Below, in pieces: positions 43,114 to 50,942 of a stretch of DNA of 64,000 nt. The notes under the pieces were generated by a model. The model was given only the letters and a program-made list of their open reading frames with translations. It was not told the origin of the DNA and searched no databases. A program made the position numbers and the translations under genes. The DNA comes from a virus: positions 1 through 64,000 of IMG/VR virus record IMGVR_UViG_3300047494_000112, one strand, 5' to 3'. How positions within the stretch are numbered: position 1 is the first letter of the stretch; the number at the start of each line of letters is the position of its first letter.

Positions 43114-43869
43114 CTAATTTAACCAAGCCATGAATGGCATTTCGCTAGCTGACGCATACGCGGGAGTAGCTACGCTCGATAGTTCAAAGCCACAGATATC
43201 TAGCGTATTGTAGTATCCCAGACGACCGGTTTTTGCATCAATTTTGTAGGAAGGTTTACCGTGGGTGACATGTTCACACCCACCTTTGGACAACAATTTA
43301 GCACAAACTGAACAAGAAAAATCTGCAGCATGAGCGCCCATGCTATAACAATTTCTTTTCTTACTCAAAATATCATTCACCAGTAAAGGGTCTTTGGTTC
43401 TATCCCAAGCCACTAGCTTAATAACTTTCCAAATATTACCTGAGGTACAAGGTATAGGACGCATGATACAATCGACAATTACACCCTTTGATTGCCAAGG
43501 ATCGTCATTTTTGTGCTCAAGGTATGAAGATTTTCCTTTCCAGGTACGGTAAGCAGGCTGACCACCGTCGGTGCACCATCCAGTTAATTCGGTATAAGGA
43601 AAAGCTTGACCGTTTCTGTTAGGCAAATCTGAAGGCATGCTAATAACAGGAGTTAGTACATAGTCACGGATATTCTTGCTAATATTTAGCTTTTCAGCAG
43701 CAATGGGTAGCCAAAATTTGGCATCGTCTGTCAAATCTCGTACCGAGTCTATTAAGGATGTGTTGGCTAATACCTTTAATCCTTCTTTGTTCTTGAATAA
43801 ATTTAGATCAAAGCATTCAATGCCTCTTGGGCCAATTGCATCGCTTTGGACGAAATGCGGTCTAGTCAT
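43114..43869 (-). CDS. Prohead maturation protease
   Basis: 251 residues from the ATG at 43869 (AAGGTG upstream; only 8 nt overlap with the preceding gene, against 71 nt for the longest frame). Core features fit gp21-like assemblin-fold proteases: NRNGQAFPYTELTGW, YRTWKGKSSYLEHKNDDP (H119), KGVIVDCIMRP, VIKLVAWDRTKDPLLVNDI, NCYSMGAH (S176) and ICGFELSSVATPAYASA at the end. A Cys pair CSVC with CEH (186-200) is a possible zinc site. It would cut scaffold and capsid propeptides. It lies downstream of the portal, the usual order. Confidence 0.82.
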   Translation of the reverse strand: MTRPHFVQSDAIGPRGIECFDLNLFKNKEGLKVLANTSLIDSVRDLTDDAKFWLPIAAEKLNISKNIRDYVLTPVISMPSDLPNRNGQAFPYTELTGWCTDGGQPAYRTWKGKSSYLEHKNDDPWQSKGVIVDCIMRPIPCTSGNIWKVIKLVAWDRTKDPLLVNDILSKKRNCYSMGAHAADFSCSVCAKLLSKGGCEHVTHGKPSYKIDAKTGRLGYYNTLDICGFELSSVATPAYASASEMPFMAWLN

Positions 43870-44437
43870 GATCATCACCTTCGTATGGAAGCACCTTACC
43901 ATGAACGTGCTTAACGTTACCTTTATTTTCAATTTTGGTAACCTGAAATCTTGTTTTGTGCGGTAGTATCATCTCTTTTTGATATTTGTACTGGTTGTTT
44001 TTATCAAAAGCGGAATCTATGTGAGGATGATTCTTAGGTACCTTTAGATGCATGTTAATGTCTAATTTATCTTGATTTAAATCTCGCTTCAATTTATCTG
44101 AGTGAAGCAATTCAGGATCTTTTGTAGTAGACATGTAACCATAATGGATATACTTGTTACCCACTTTATAGTTTGTCTTGGTGTTTGATCGAATTGCCCT
44201 ATGTGTCATGAAACCTTGATGATTAGCCGTTTTATCTAAAGCTGAATTTATTCTGTCTACATGTCTTTTTGCATATGCCTCAACATAACTACTATTCTTT
44301 TTCCCTCTAAGATAATCATTAAAGGTTGAAGCGTCACCGTGTAAATAGTTTCGGATGGATTCTCTTTCTTCAGGAGTATAAGGCAAATTTGCCTTTGCAG
44401 ATTCTACAAGCCATTGTATCTTTGCTTTAAGGCTCAT
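43862..44437 (-). CDS. Second ADP-ribosyltransferase (ART fold)
   Basis: 191 residues, a compact ART. Helical N-terminus TPEERESIRNYLHGDASTFNDYLRG, then MTHRAIRSN (R80), YGYMSTTKDP (S103-T-T), and QYKYQKEMILPHKTRFQVTKI (Q153-x-E155) in the third motif position. A Q-x-E is seen in some ARTs with altered target preference. It is placed between a repeat-like gene and the prohead protease. Packaging into the head is inferred from position. Confidence 0.78.
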   Translation of the reverse strand: MSLKAKIQWLVESAKANLPYTPEERESIRNYLHGDASTFNDYLRGKKNSSYVEAYAKRHVDRINSALDKTANHQGFMTHRAIRSNTKTNYKVGNKYIHYGYMSTTKDPELLHSDKLKRDLNQDKLDINMHLKVPKNHPHIDSAFDKNNQYKYQKEMILPHKTRFQVTKIENKGNVKHVHGKVLPYEGDDHD

Positions 44438-44450
44438 TTACCTTATTTCC

Positions 44451-44762
44451 TTAATAGGGAAGAGTATAATCTGTAAACTCATTAGCTATTCTATCATGAG
44501 CATGACTTCTAACATTAAGATCTGAATCGTGACTCAGTTTTTTCAAATGGTCGTAATTGCCAAATTCAGCAACTGTTTCTCTAACCAAAGGATTCTTGCT
44601 CTTGATCAGTCTATCTCTGTGTTCATCTGTACCATACTGAGCCAAGTCTACATGATATCTAGGATTCTTGAAAAACTTTTTAATGTGCTTTGGATGACCA
44701 ATTTGTATTAACGCTGGTATACTATCCCATTTGATTGCACTCTTTAGCTTTTCCTTAGCCAT
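44451..44762 (-). CDS. Divergent short repeat protein (24-residue family)
   Basis: 103 residues. IGHPKHIKKFFKNPRYHVDLAQYGTDEHRDRLIKSKNPLVRETVAEFGNYDHLKKLSHDSDLNVRSHA shows about three worn units; the N-terminal IGHPKH and DEHRDRL...VRETVAEFGN are still clear. It has a different N-tail and C-tail from the regular cassettes. It overlaps the repeat-ART fusion gene by 8 nt. Confidence 0.7.
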   Translation of the reverse strand: MAKEKLKSAIKWDSIPALIQIGHPKHIKKFFKNPRYHVDLAQYGTDEHRDRLIKSKNPLVRETVAEFGNYDHLKKLSHDSDLNVRSHAHDRIANEFTDYTLPY

Positions 44763-45768
44763 AACCTTCAGCCTTCAATTGGTCATATGAATCTTTGTAA
44801 TGAGGATCATCTCTATGAGGTTCAACTTTTGACAAAGGTATTTTGTTTTCTTTAATGTATCGGTACTGTTCATGCCAAGGATGATGAATTGCTACAATGT
44901 TTTCAGAGGGTACATCGATTTTAGAATAGGTAGGCGAATATTTGTAATGATCAGGGTCGTCGTGAAACTCTACAATTGAGCCGAATCCGTTACTATACCT
45001 TTTAGCATGAGACGCTTTGTCATGCGAATAAATACCTAATGGTCCTTCATAGCCTTTGGCATCTGATAAGCGTAATCCGTGTTTTTCAATACTAGGTATG
45101 TTTGAAGGTCTGGTAACATGAAATCTACGCATACGGCCTTCAGGTATTGGAGACTGGCCCATTTCAGGTGGTACAGGTTTAACCGAAGCTGTTACCTGAT
45201 TGTTAGGCTTTACACCGGCTAGTCTTTTCAAGCGCAATTTTGCTGCATTTGAAACTTGCTTGACAGAGTCTTGGGTTAGTTTTTCAGCATGTTCTTTGTT
45301 GGCGTTTTGCGCTACGTTTAATCTAACGCGTCTATCAGGATCTTGAAGTAATTTTTCTCTGTGAGCATCAGAACCATGACGGGCTATAAATTTTCGAACT
45401 TGATAGCTTTTATCATTGATTAGTTTATCTCTGTTAGAATCGTTACCATGCCAAGCTATATAAGATCTACCGACAGCATTAAGACATTTTTTATCTAACA
45501 GAAAATGTCTAATTTTGTCACTACCTACTTCAGCCAAATGTAAGCCTAGATTGTGTTTAGTTGCTTGACCTTGTATAGTTTTAGGTTTAAACGCTGGCAG
45601 TTGATCACTTAATTTTTCTTTAAACTCTTCATTACCATGATCTAGTAAAGCATGACCTAGTCGTTCATTATCCCAATTTGCGTCTTCAACTTGATACGAG
45701 TCTAGATGTTTATTTACATGTTTAGGGTGACCTATTTTAACTTTGGCTATTTCTTGATCCCAGTTCAT
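44755..45768 (-). CDS. Repeat-domain / ART-like fusion protein
   Basis: 337 residues. Residues 1-185 are repeats of the 24-residue family: IGHPKHVNKHLDSY at the start, then WHGNDSNRDKLINDKSYQVRKFIARHGSDAHREKLLQDPDRRVRLNVAQ and a C-cap-like NAAKLRLKRL. A linker with QVTASVKPVPPE follows. Residues ~214-300, RRFHVTRPSNIPSIEKHGLRL...GIYSHDKASHAKRYSNGFGSIVEF...VPSENIVAIH, follow the fold pattern of small ART-like (DarT/DUF4433-type) proteins. The fusion links the repeats to an effector. It overlaps the portal gene by 4 nt. Confidence 0.72.
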   Translation of the reverse strand: MNWDQEIAKVKIGHPKHVNKHLDSYQVEDANWDNERLGHALLDHGNEEFKEKLSDQLPAFKPKTIQGQATKHNLGLHLAEVGSDKIRHFLLDKKCLNAVGRSYIAWHGNDSNRDKLINDKSYQVRKFIARHGSDAHREKLLQDPDRRVRLNVAQNANKEHAEKLTQDSVKQVSNAAKLRLKRLAGVKPNNQVTASVKPVPPEMGQSPIPEGRMRRFHVTRPSNIPSIEKHGLRLSDAKGYEGPLGIYSHDKASHAKRYSNGFGSIVEFHDDPDHYKYSPTYSKIDVPSENIVAIHHPWHEQYRYIKENKIPLSKVEPHRDDPHYKDSYDQLKAEGYG

Positions 45769-47708
45769 CTTTTACCTACTTCAACCAAAGTTTTTACAAC
45801 CTTGTTTGCCTTTCTTAAAGCTAGTGCTCTAGCTCTTCTATCCGCCAAGGCTTTAGCTATGGTTTTCATGGTCTTCTCTTTGATAACCTTTTGTCCTTTG
45901 GCAGAAATGTTTATCCTTTTTCCACCTTCTCCAAAAGCGCCGGTGTCAACACTTGGATCATAATCTCTATGCAGAGACATGTTTGCTCCAACACCAAATC
46001 TTGACATGCTCTTTAAAGCAGAGCCAACAAATTGTTGAGACTGATCATCGCCACCAGCCTCTTGCTGAGATTGTTGCTGCAATTGCTGCGTCATTTCATC
46101 AATTTGAGCATTGTACATTGCAATTTTTTTTCGCATTGCCAAGTCTTCTTGAAAATTTGCAACAATTTGATTGATATCTAACGAACCAGCAGCAGCAAGC
46201 ATGGCAATGGGAACAGGAATACCCATACCGTTCATATCGTTTAGCATTTGCAAGTAAGCTTGATCTCCTTCGGGCGACAAGTGTTTGTGATAAACGACCT
46301 TTGGAATTAACAGGTCATGCGTATCCATATCAACGCCAGCAATTGTTTTGTGGCGATGACGTGGGATTACATCATTGTATAAACGTCTATTAGCAATACG
46401 ATAAATGCGTTCATCATCAGTTTCAATGCGAGGTCCACTAGAGCCTGTTACCTGATATCGACGTTCTTCTCTAAAATCGTTAGCTGCTGAAATTGCGGGA
46501 AATAGCTTTTCATAAAACAAGCCAGTAGTAATTTTAGCACGAAAAGTACGAATATTATCAAGCATAACTGATAGAGAAGCATCCAAAGTTGAAAGAGAAA
46601 CTTCTCCAGTTAGTATACCCTCTGATAAGCCAAAGGCTCTATACTTGTTTGCTGAAGCATACTCGAAAACTTGATCTACGTTCCAAAACTCACCAGCAGC
46701 ACGAATTTCGTTTGTATTGACGCCTGTACGAGTGACAATTATAGCACCAGTTGGATCCAAATCTCCTTGTAGAAATAAATCACGAAAAGACTCTAAATCA
46801 GATTGAGTTGGAATCCATTCGTCATCGCCACCTACCATTACATGTAGCAAAGCTCTTTGACGTCTATTAGCCACGTCAATTGTACCGCGCATTAGAGCTT
46901 TTTCAATTAAATGAACAGGCAAAACTCTTTCATACATGCTAACGCCAAATGGTTCAGCAGTCATTGTTCTACGTGGAATATAGATAGTGTTGGCTGGCTC
47001 TAACGGAATACGTCCCTGCTTGATCTTTTCAATGAATTCTTGAGGAATATGTGACATTACTTGAGCAACACGAGGATCATTTGATTGCATGATCTTACTC
47101 AAGTCTTTAGGCATAATCAAGTCAATTATAGGATCAACGCCAAAGAGAGGAATGTTGACAATTTCAGTATTATCAATTGATTGCGGAAGAACTGCTGTAA
47201 ATACTTTTTCGTCTTGTTCAAATATTGCATTACCAATAAACGCACCTAATACCTGATAGTCTAAAGATATACCTGGTAGTAACGCACGTAAATGTAGACC
47301 TTCTAAAGATTGATGAAATTTTTCAAGGATATCTTTATCTTTAATACCTGATAAATGAAAATCAGAAAAAGGCAAATTTGCATAAACGTCAGCCGCTCCG
47401 CCACACACAGGATCATGGTAGTACATGTCACGAAATATCTTACGCTTAATACGGGGATCTTCAACAAAAATATTTTCGAGAGTAGCTCTTGAAACGTTTG
47501 AGCTGGTTTGAGTTTGCCCTATTGAGGTTCTACCTCCTTGCTGAGTTTGATCCCAAGCTTCCACGTTATGTTTTCTCAACTTGTCAGCTTGAGCTTGTAC
47601 ACCAGCCGTAATTTCTAATCGTTTTTGAGTAGCAGGCTTTAGATTAGATACTAAAGTAGGGCCTGTGTCCGTACTTGCTACAGTAAAATTACGATTTAGC
47701 TTAATCAT
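45765..47708 (-). CDS. Portal protein
   Basis: 647 residues, usual portal size. Matches to the portal pattern: DPRIKRKIFRDMYYHDPVCGGAADVYANLPFSDFHL (~85-120), NAIFEQDEKVFTAVLPQSIDNTEI, EPANTIYIPRRTMTAEPFGVSMYERVLPVHLIEKALMR (the portal wing/stem strand-helix), LDPTGAIIVTRTGVNTNEIR, AFGLSEGILTGEVSLSTLDASLSVM and a Gln-rich helical C-terminus. It forms the dodecameric DNA channel. It lies downstream of the large terminase and upstream of the protease. Confidence 0.87.
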   Translation of the reverse strand: MIKLNRNFTVASTDTGPTLVSNLKPATQKRLEITAGVQAQADKLRKHNVEAWDQTQQGGRTSIGQTQTSSNVSRATLENIFVEDPRIKRKIFRDMYYHDPVCGGAADVYANLPFSDFHLSGIKDKDILEKFHQSLEGLHLRALLPGISLDYQVLGAFIGNAIFEQDEKVFTAVLPQSIDNTEIVNIPLFGVDPIIDLIMPKDLSKIMQSNDPRVAQVMSHIPQEFIEKIKQGRIPLEPANTIYIPRRTMTAEPFGVSMYERVLPVHLIEKALMRGTIDVANRRQRALLHVMVGGDDEWIPTQSDLESFRDLFLQGDLDPTGAIIVTRTGVNTNEIRAAGEFWNVDQVFEYASANKYRAFGLSEGILTGEVSLSTLDASLSVMLDNIRTFRAKITTGLFYEKLFPAISAANDFREERRYQVTGSSGPRIETDDERIYRIANRRLYNDVIPRHRHKTIAGVDMDTHDLLIPKVVYHKHLSPEGDQAYLQMLNDMNGMGIPVPIAMLAAAGSLDINQIVANFQEDLAMRKKIAMYNAQIDEMTQQLQQQSQQEAGGDDQSQQFVGSALKSMSRFGVGANMSLHRDYDPSVDTGAFGEGGKRINISAKGQKVIKEKTMKTIAKALADRRARALALRKANKVVKTLVEVGKR

Positions 47709-47717
47709 TTTGTATTC

Positions 47718-48143
47718 CTATTTGGCAAAGTTTAAAAACGCTTTTAGTCTATTTTTTGCACTAGACCTAACTTTGCTATCTTTATCTTTTAGTAAAGCTT
47801 TAGCATGGTTAGCATTTCCATTCCTAGCTACTGCATATCTTACATGCCAATCTGGATCTGAAACTAGCTTGTCTCTATGGTAATCGTTTCCATGCCTAGC
47901 TACTGCTTCTCTTACATACTCATCTGGATCAGAAACTAGCTTATCTCTATGAGAATCATTTCCATCAGTAGCTACTGCTTCTCTTACATGCCAATCTGGA
48001 TCTGATACTAGCCTATCTCTATGAGAGTCGTTTCCATGCTTAGCTACTGCACGTCTTACATATGCCTCTGGATCTGATATTAAAGAGTCTAAATGTTTAG
48101 GATGGCTAATTGAAGCTAAAGCTTGACGTTGGTTAGGTGTCAT
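47718..48143 (-). CDS. 24-residue-repeat cassette protein, 5 repeats
   Basis: 141 residues with cores DPEAY, DPDWH, DPDEY, DPDWH and C-cap core DKDSK. N-cap MTPNQRQALASISHPKHLDSL has Ser for Gly in IGHPKH. The C-terminus is unusual: RLKAFLNFAK instead of LKELGEK, so the portal SD (AGGA) lies after the stop rather than inside the gene. It lies immediately upstream of the portal. Confidence 0.87.
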   Translation of the reverse strand: MTPNQRQALASISHPKHLDSLISDPEAYVRRAVAKHGNDSHRDRLVSDPDWHVREAVATDGNDSHRDKLVSDPDEYVREAVARHGNDYHRDKLVSDPDWHVRYAVARNGNANHAKALLKDKDSKVRSSAKNRLKAFLNFAK

Positions 48144-48145
48144 TT

Positions 48146-48709
48146 TTATTTAACTCCTAATGCTTTTAGTCTTTGTTTTGCAGCAAGTCTAACTTCTTTA
48201 TCTTGATCTTTTAGTAAAGCTTTAGCATGGTTAGCATTTCCATGTGCAGCTACTGCATATCTTACATATTCCTCTGGATCCGAAACTAGCTTGTCTCTAT
48301 GGGAATCATTTCCATGCTGAGCTACTGCATATCTTACATCTGTATCTTTATCTTTTACTAGCTTATCTCTATGGGAATCATTTCCACGCTCAGCTACTGC
48401 ATATCTTACATCTGTATCTTTATCTTTTACTAGCTTATCTCTATGAGAGTCGTTTCCATGCTCAGCTACAGTCTGTCTTACATATCTATTTGGATCTTTT
48501 ACTAGCTTATCTCTGTGAGAAGGGTTTCCATGCTTAGCTACTGCTTCTCTTATAGACGAATCTTTATCTGAAATTAGCTTATCTCTGTGAGAATCGTTTC
48601 CATTCTCAGCTACTGCATATCTTACAGACGAATCTTTATCTTTAATTAGTTTATCTAAATGTTTAGGATGACCAATTTCAGCTAAAGCTTGGCGTTGGTT
48701 AGGTGTCAT
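48146..48709 (-). CDS. 24-residue-repeat cassette protein, 7 repeats
   Basis: 187 residues with cores DKDSS, DKDSS, DPNRY, DKDTD, DKDTD, DPEEY and C-cap core DQDKE. Two adjacent DKDTD units differ by only two bases over about 72 nt, a recent tandem duplication. One unit reads GNPSHRDKL. The C-terminal LGVK codons carry AGGAG for the next cassette. Confidence 0.88.
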   Translation of the reverse strand: MTPNQRQALAEIGHPKHLDKLIKDKDSSVRYAVAENGNDSHRDKLISDKDSSIREAVAKHGNPSHRDKLVKDPNRYVRQTVAEHGNDSHRDKLVKDKDTDVRYAVAERGNDSHRDKLVKDKDTDVRYAVAQHGNDSHRDKLVSDPEEYVRYAVAAHGNANHAKALLKDQDKEVRLAAKQRLKALGVK

Positions 48710-49038
48710 TTAGTGTATCCTATCGAGTGCATGTGAATCTCATGACCACCATCTGTCTTTTTAATCTGAATTGATACATCACGTTTAGGTGAAACCCAAT
48801 GCGTTCTATTGCCAGGTACTAGTGGAGACATTTCTTGACGTAAAAATTTGTGCATAGGTAAAGGCATATCATCAGCCGCATGGCGCATTACAACCTTTGT
48901 GGTTTGGATTCTTTCTTTAGACTCAGGATCAGTGATCTTGCCCATTTTTGTCATAGACATTGTGTAGCCACAGCCTTTTTTGCCAAGGCAAACTTTGCTA
49001 GCTTTTAAAATTAAAGGGTGGGCAAGTGGCTCTGACAT
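48706..49038 (-). CDS. Small hypothetical protein between repeat cassettes
   Basis: 110 residues. Near the N-terminus SKVCLGKKGCGYTMSMTKMGKI has a C....C pair; the second half (RTHWVSPKRDVSIQIKKTDGGHEIHMHSIGY) is beta-like. No family recognised. It overlaps the cassette genes on both sides (4 nt and 1 nt). Confidence 0.5.
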   Translation of the reverse strand: MSEPLAHPLILKASKVCLGKKGCGYTMSMTKMGKITDPESKERIQTTKVVMRHAADDMPLPMHKFLRQEMSPLVPGNRTHWVSPKRDVSIQIKKTDGGHEIHMHSIGYTK

Positions 49039-49529
49039 TACTGTAATCCTAAATCTTTTAGTCTTTGTTTTGCACTAGACCTAACTTCGCTATCTTTATC
49101 GTTCAGTAAAGCTCTTGCATGGTTAGCATTTCCATTCTCAGCTACTGCCCATCTTACATATGCCTCTGGATCTGATACTAGCCTATCTCTATGAGAATCG
49201 TTTCCATTCTCAGCTATCTCACGTCTCACCTTCCAATTTGGATCTGATACTAGCCTATCTCTATGAGAATCGTTTCCATTCTCAGCTACTGCACGTCTTA
49301 CATCTCGATCTTTATCTGAAACTAGCTTGTCTCTATGGGAGTCATTTCCATTCCAAGCTACTGCACGTCTCACATGCCAATCTGGATCTGATACTAGCCT
49401 ATCTCTATGAGAGTCGTTTCCATTCCATGCTACTGCTGCTCTTACATCTACCTCTGGATCTGAAACTAGCTTATCTAAATGCTTAGGATGACCAATTTCA
49501 GCTAAAGCTTGGCGTTGGTTAGGTTTCAT
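49038..49529 (-). CDS. 24-residue-repeat cassette protein, 6 repeats
   Basis: 163 residues with cores DPEVD, DPDWH, DKDRD, DPNWK, DPEAY and C-cap core DKDSE. N-cap is MKPNQRQALAE. Several units have RDRL rather than RDKL. It ends LKDLGLQ, whose codons give TTAGGA 8 nt before the next ATG. Confidence 0.88.
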   Translation of the reverse strand: MKPNQRQALAEIGHPKHLDKLVSDPEVDVRAAVAWNGNDSHRDRLVSDPDWHVRRAVAWNGNDSHRDKLVSDKDRDVRRAVAENGNDSHRDRLVSDPNWKVRREIAENGNDSHRDRLVSDPEAYVRWAVAENGNANHARALLNDKDSEVRSSAKQRLKDLGLQ

Positions 49530-49760
49530 TTAATCTTCTTTAACAGGGATACAGGTTCTAGCTCCTAGATCAACCCACATGCTAAATTCCTTGCCCTGGA
49601 AAGAACCTTTAACGAGCTGCATAGGTTGTTTTGATGCTGACGAAAGAGGAGGTTTTTCTGTAGCAGCCACCAATGAACTAATAACCTCAACCTTTGCTTT
49701 AATTACTTTTTTGTCGGCTTCAGGATTACAAAACAATGGGTCAATTAATTCTCTAGTCAT
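49530..49760 (-). CDS. Small hypothetical protein between repeat cassettes
   Basis: 76 residues, mixed: DKKVIKAKVEVISSLVAATEKP followed by LVKGSFQGKEFSMWVDLGARTCIPV, which could be a short beta-hairpin domain. No match known. It overlaps the upstream cassette by 1 nt (TAATG), whose AGGAG is its ribosome-binding site. Confidence 0.5.
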   Translation of the reverse strand: MTRELIDPLFCNPEADKKVIKAKVEVISSLVAATEKPPLSSASKQPMQLVKGSFQGKEFSMWVDLGARTCIPVKED

Positions 49761-50179
49761 TACTGTGCTCCTAAATCTTTTAGTCTATTTTTTGCAATAG
49801 ACCTAACATATTTATCTTCATCTTTTAGTAAAGCTCTTGCATGGTTAGCGTTTCCATTCCAAGCTACTGCTTGTCTTACATCTGAATCTGAATCTGAAAT
49901 TAGCTTGTCTCTATGAGAGTCATTTCCATGCTGAGCTACTGTATATCTTACACCTACATGTGGATCTGAAATTAGTTTGTCTCTATGAGAATCGTTTCCA
50001 TGCTCAGCTACTGCATATCTTACACCTACATGTGGATCTGAAATTAGCTTGTCTCTATGGGAATCATTTCCATGCTGAGCTACTGTATATCTCACATGCC
50101 AATCTGGATCTGAAACTAGCTTATCTAAATGCTTAGGATGGCCAATTTTAGCTAAAGCTATGCGTTGGTTAGGTGTCAT
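49760..50179 (-). CDS. 24-residue-repeat cassette protein, 5 repeats
   Basis: 139 residues with cores DPDWH, DPHVG, DPHVG, DSDSD and C-cap core DEDKY. Two adjacent DPHVG units form a tandem duplication. Bases 49977-50092 are identical to 12136-12251 in the cassette next to the spike gene. N-cap MTPNQRIALAKIGHPKHLDKL; end LKDLGAQ with AGGAG in its codons. Confidence 0.88.
   Translation of the reverse strand: MTPNQRIALAKIGHPKHLDKLVSDPDWHVRYTVAQHGNDSHRDKLISDPHVGVRYAVAEHGNDSHRDKLISDPHVGVRYTVAQHGNDSHRDKLISDSDSDVRQAVAWNGNANHARALLKDEDKYVRSIAKNRLKDLGAQ
49977..50092. repeat. 116-nt perfect repeat, copy B
   Basis: Partner of 12136-12251. The match begins and ends inside repeat units and is not bounded by gene ends. 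Confidence 0.85.
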
Positions 50180-50181
50180 TT

Positions 50182-50601
50182 TTATTTTTCTCTTAACTCT
50201 TTTAGTCTTTGTTTTGCAATAGACCTAACATCATCATCTTCATCTTTTAGTAAAGCTTTAGCATGGTTAGCGTTTCCATTCCATGCTACTGCTTCTCTTA
50301 CATTCTCATCTGGATCTTTAATTAGCTTGTCTCTATGAGAGTCGTTTCCATTCCTAGCTACTGCATGTCTTACATTCCAATCTGGATCTGAAATTAATTT
50401 ATCTCTATGGGAATCGTTTCCATTCCTAGCTACTGAACGTCTTACATATCTATTTGGATCTGATATTAGCTTATCTCTGTGAGAATCGTTTCCATTCTCA
50501 GCTACTGCTGCTCTTACATATTCCTCTGGATCTTTTACTAGCTTGTCTAAATGCTTAGGATGACCAATTAAAGCTAAAACTATGCGTTGGTTAGGTGTCA
50601 T
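50182..50601 (-). CDS. 24-residue-repeat cassette protein, 5 repeats
   Basis: 139 residues with cores DPEEY, DPNRY, DPDWN, DPDEN and C-cap core DEDDD. N-cap MTPNQRIVLALIGHPKHLDKL. It ends LKELREK; here AAGAG replaces AGGAG as the embedded SD. It lies 2 nt upstream of the next cassette and overlaps the preceding gene by 4 nt (ATGA). Confidence 0.88.
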   Translation of the reverse strand: MTPNQRIVLALIGHPKHLDKLVKDPEEYVRAAVAENGNDSHRDKLISDPNRYVRRSVARNGNDSHRDKLISDPDWNVRHAVARNGNDSHRDKLIKDPDENVREAVAWNGNANHAKALLKDEDDDVRSIAKQRLKELREK

Positions 50602-50942
50602 GACGTACCTTGCAATTTCTGTGCTGCATACTTTTTGACGGTGTCATTAGGATCTTTTGTTAGCATTGAAGCTAAATTACGATCAGCATTTTTAGCTACA
50701 GCAATACGAACAATAGCTTCAGGGTCATGCACAAGCATTGATACAAATTTAATTACTCCAGTCATGGCCACAGCTTTTCTAACCAAAGGATCTGGATCTT
50801 TAACATACTTTAAAAGAGCAGTAGGGTTACCTGACCGTATTTCGGTATACTTTTGATGGTGTACTTTACGCAAAGATGCACCAGATTTGTTGTCTGGTGC
50901 TTGTTGCTGTAGTGCAGGAATGTTTGCAAAATCAGAGCTCAT
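50598..50942 (-). CDS. Divergent HEAT/LRV-like repeat protein
   Basis: 114 residues. About three worn repeats: LLKYVKDPDPLVRKAVAMTGVIKFVSMLVHDPEAIVRIAVAKNADRNLASMLTKDPNDTVKKYAAQKL, which keep DP...VR..VA but not GNDSHRDKL. The first 45 residues are unrelated to the regular N-cap. This looks like a bridge between the phage cassette and ordinary LRV/HEAT-like repeats. It is flanked by regular cassettes with 4-nt overlaps. Confidence 0.65.
   Translation of the reverse strand: MSSDFANIPALQQQAPDNKSGASLRKVHHQKYTEIRSGNPTALLKYVKDPDPLVRKAVAMTGVIKFVSMLVHDPEAIVRIAVAKNADRNLASMLTKDPNDTVKKYAAQKLQGTS

Noticed and set aside
43870-43932. Longer N-terminus of the prohead protease
   Set aside because: It would overlap the ADP-ribosyltransferase gene by 71 nt and lacks an SD; the ATG at 43869 fits better.
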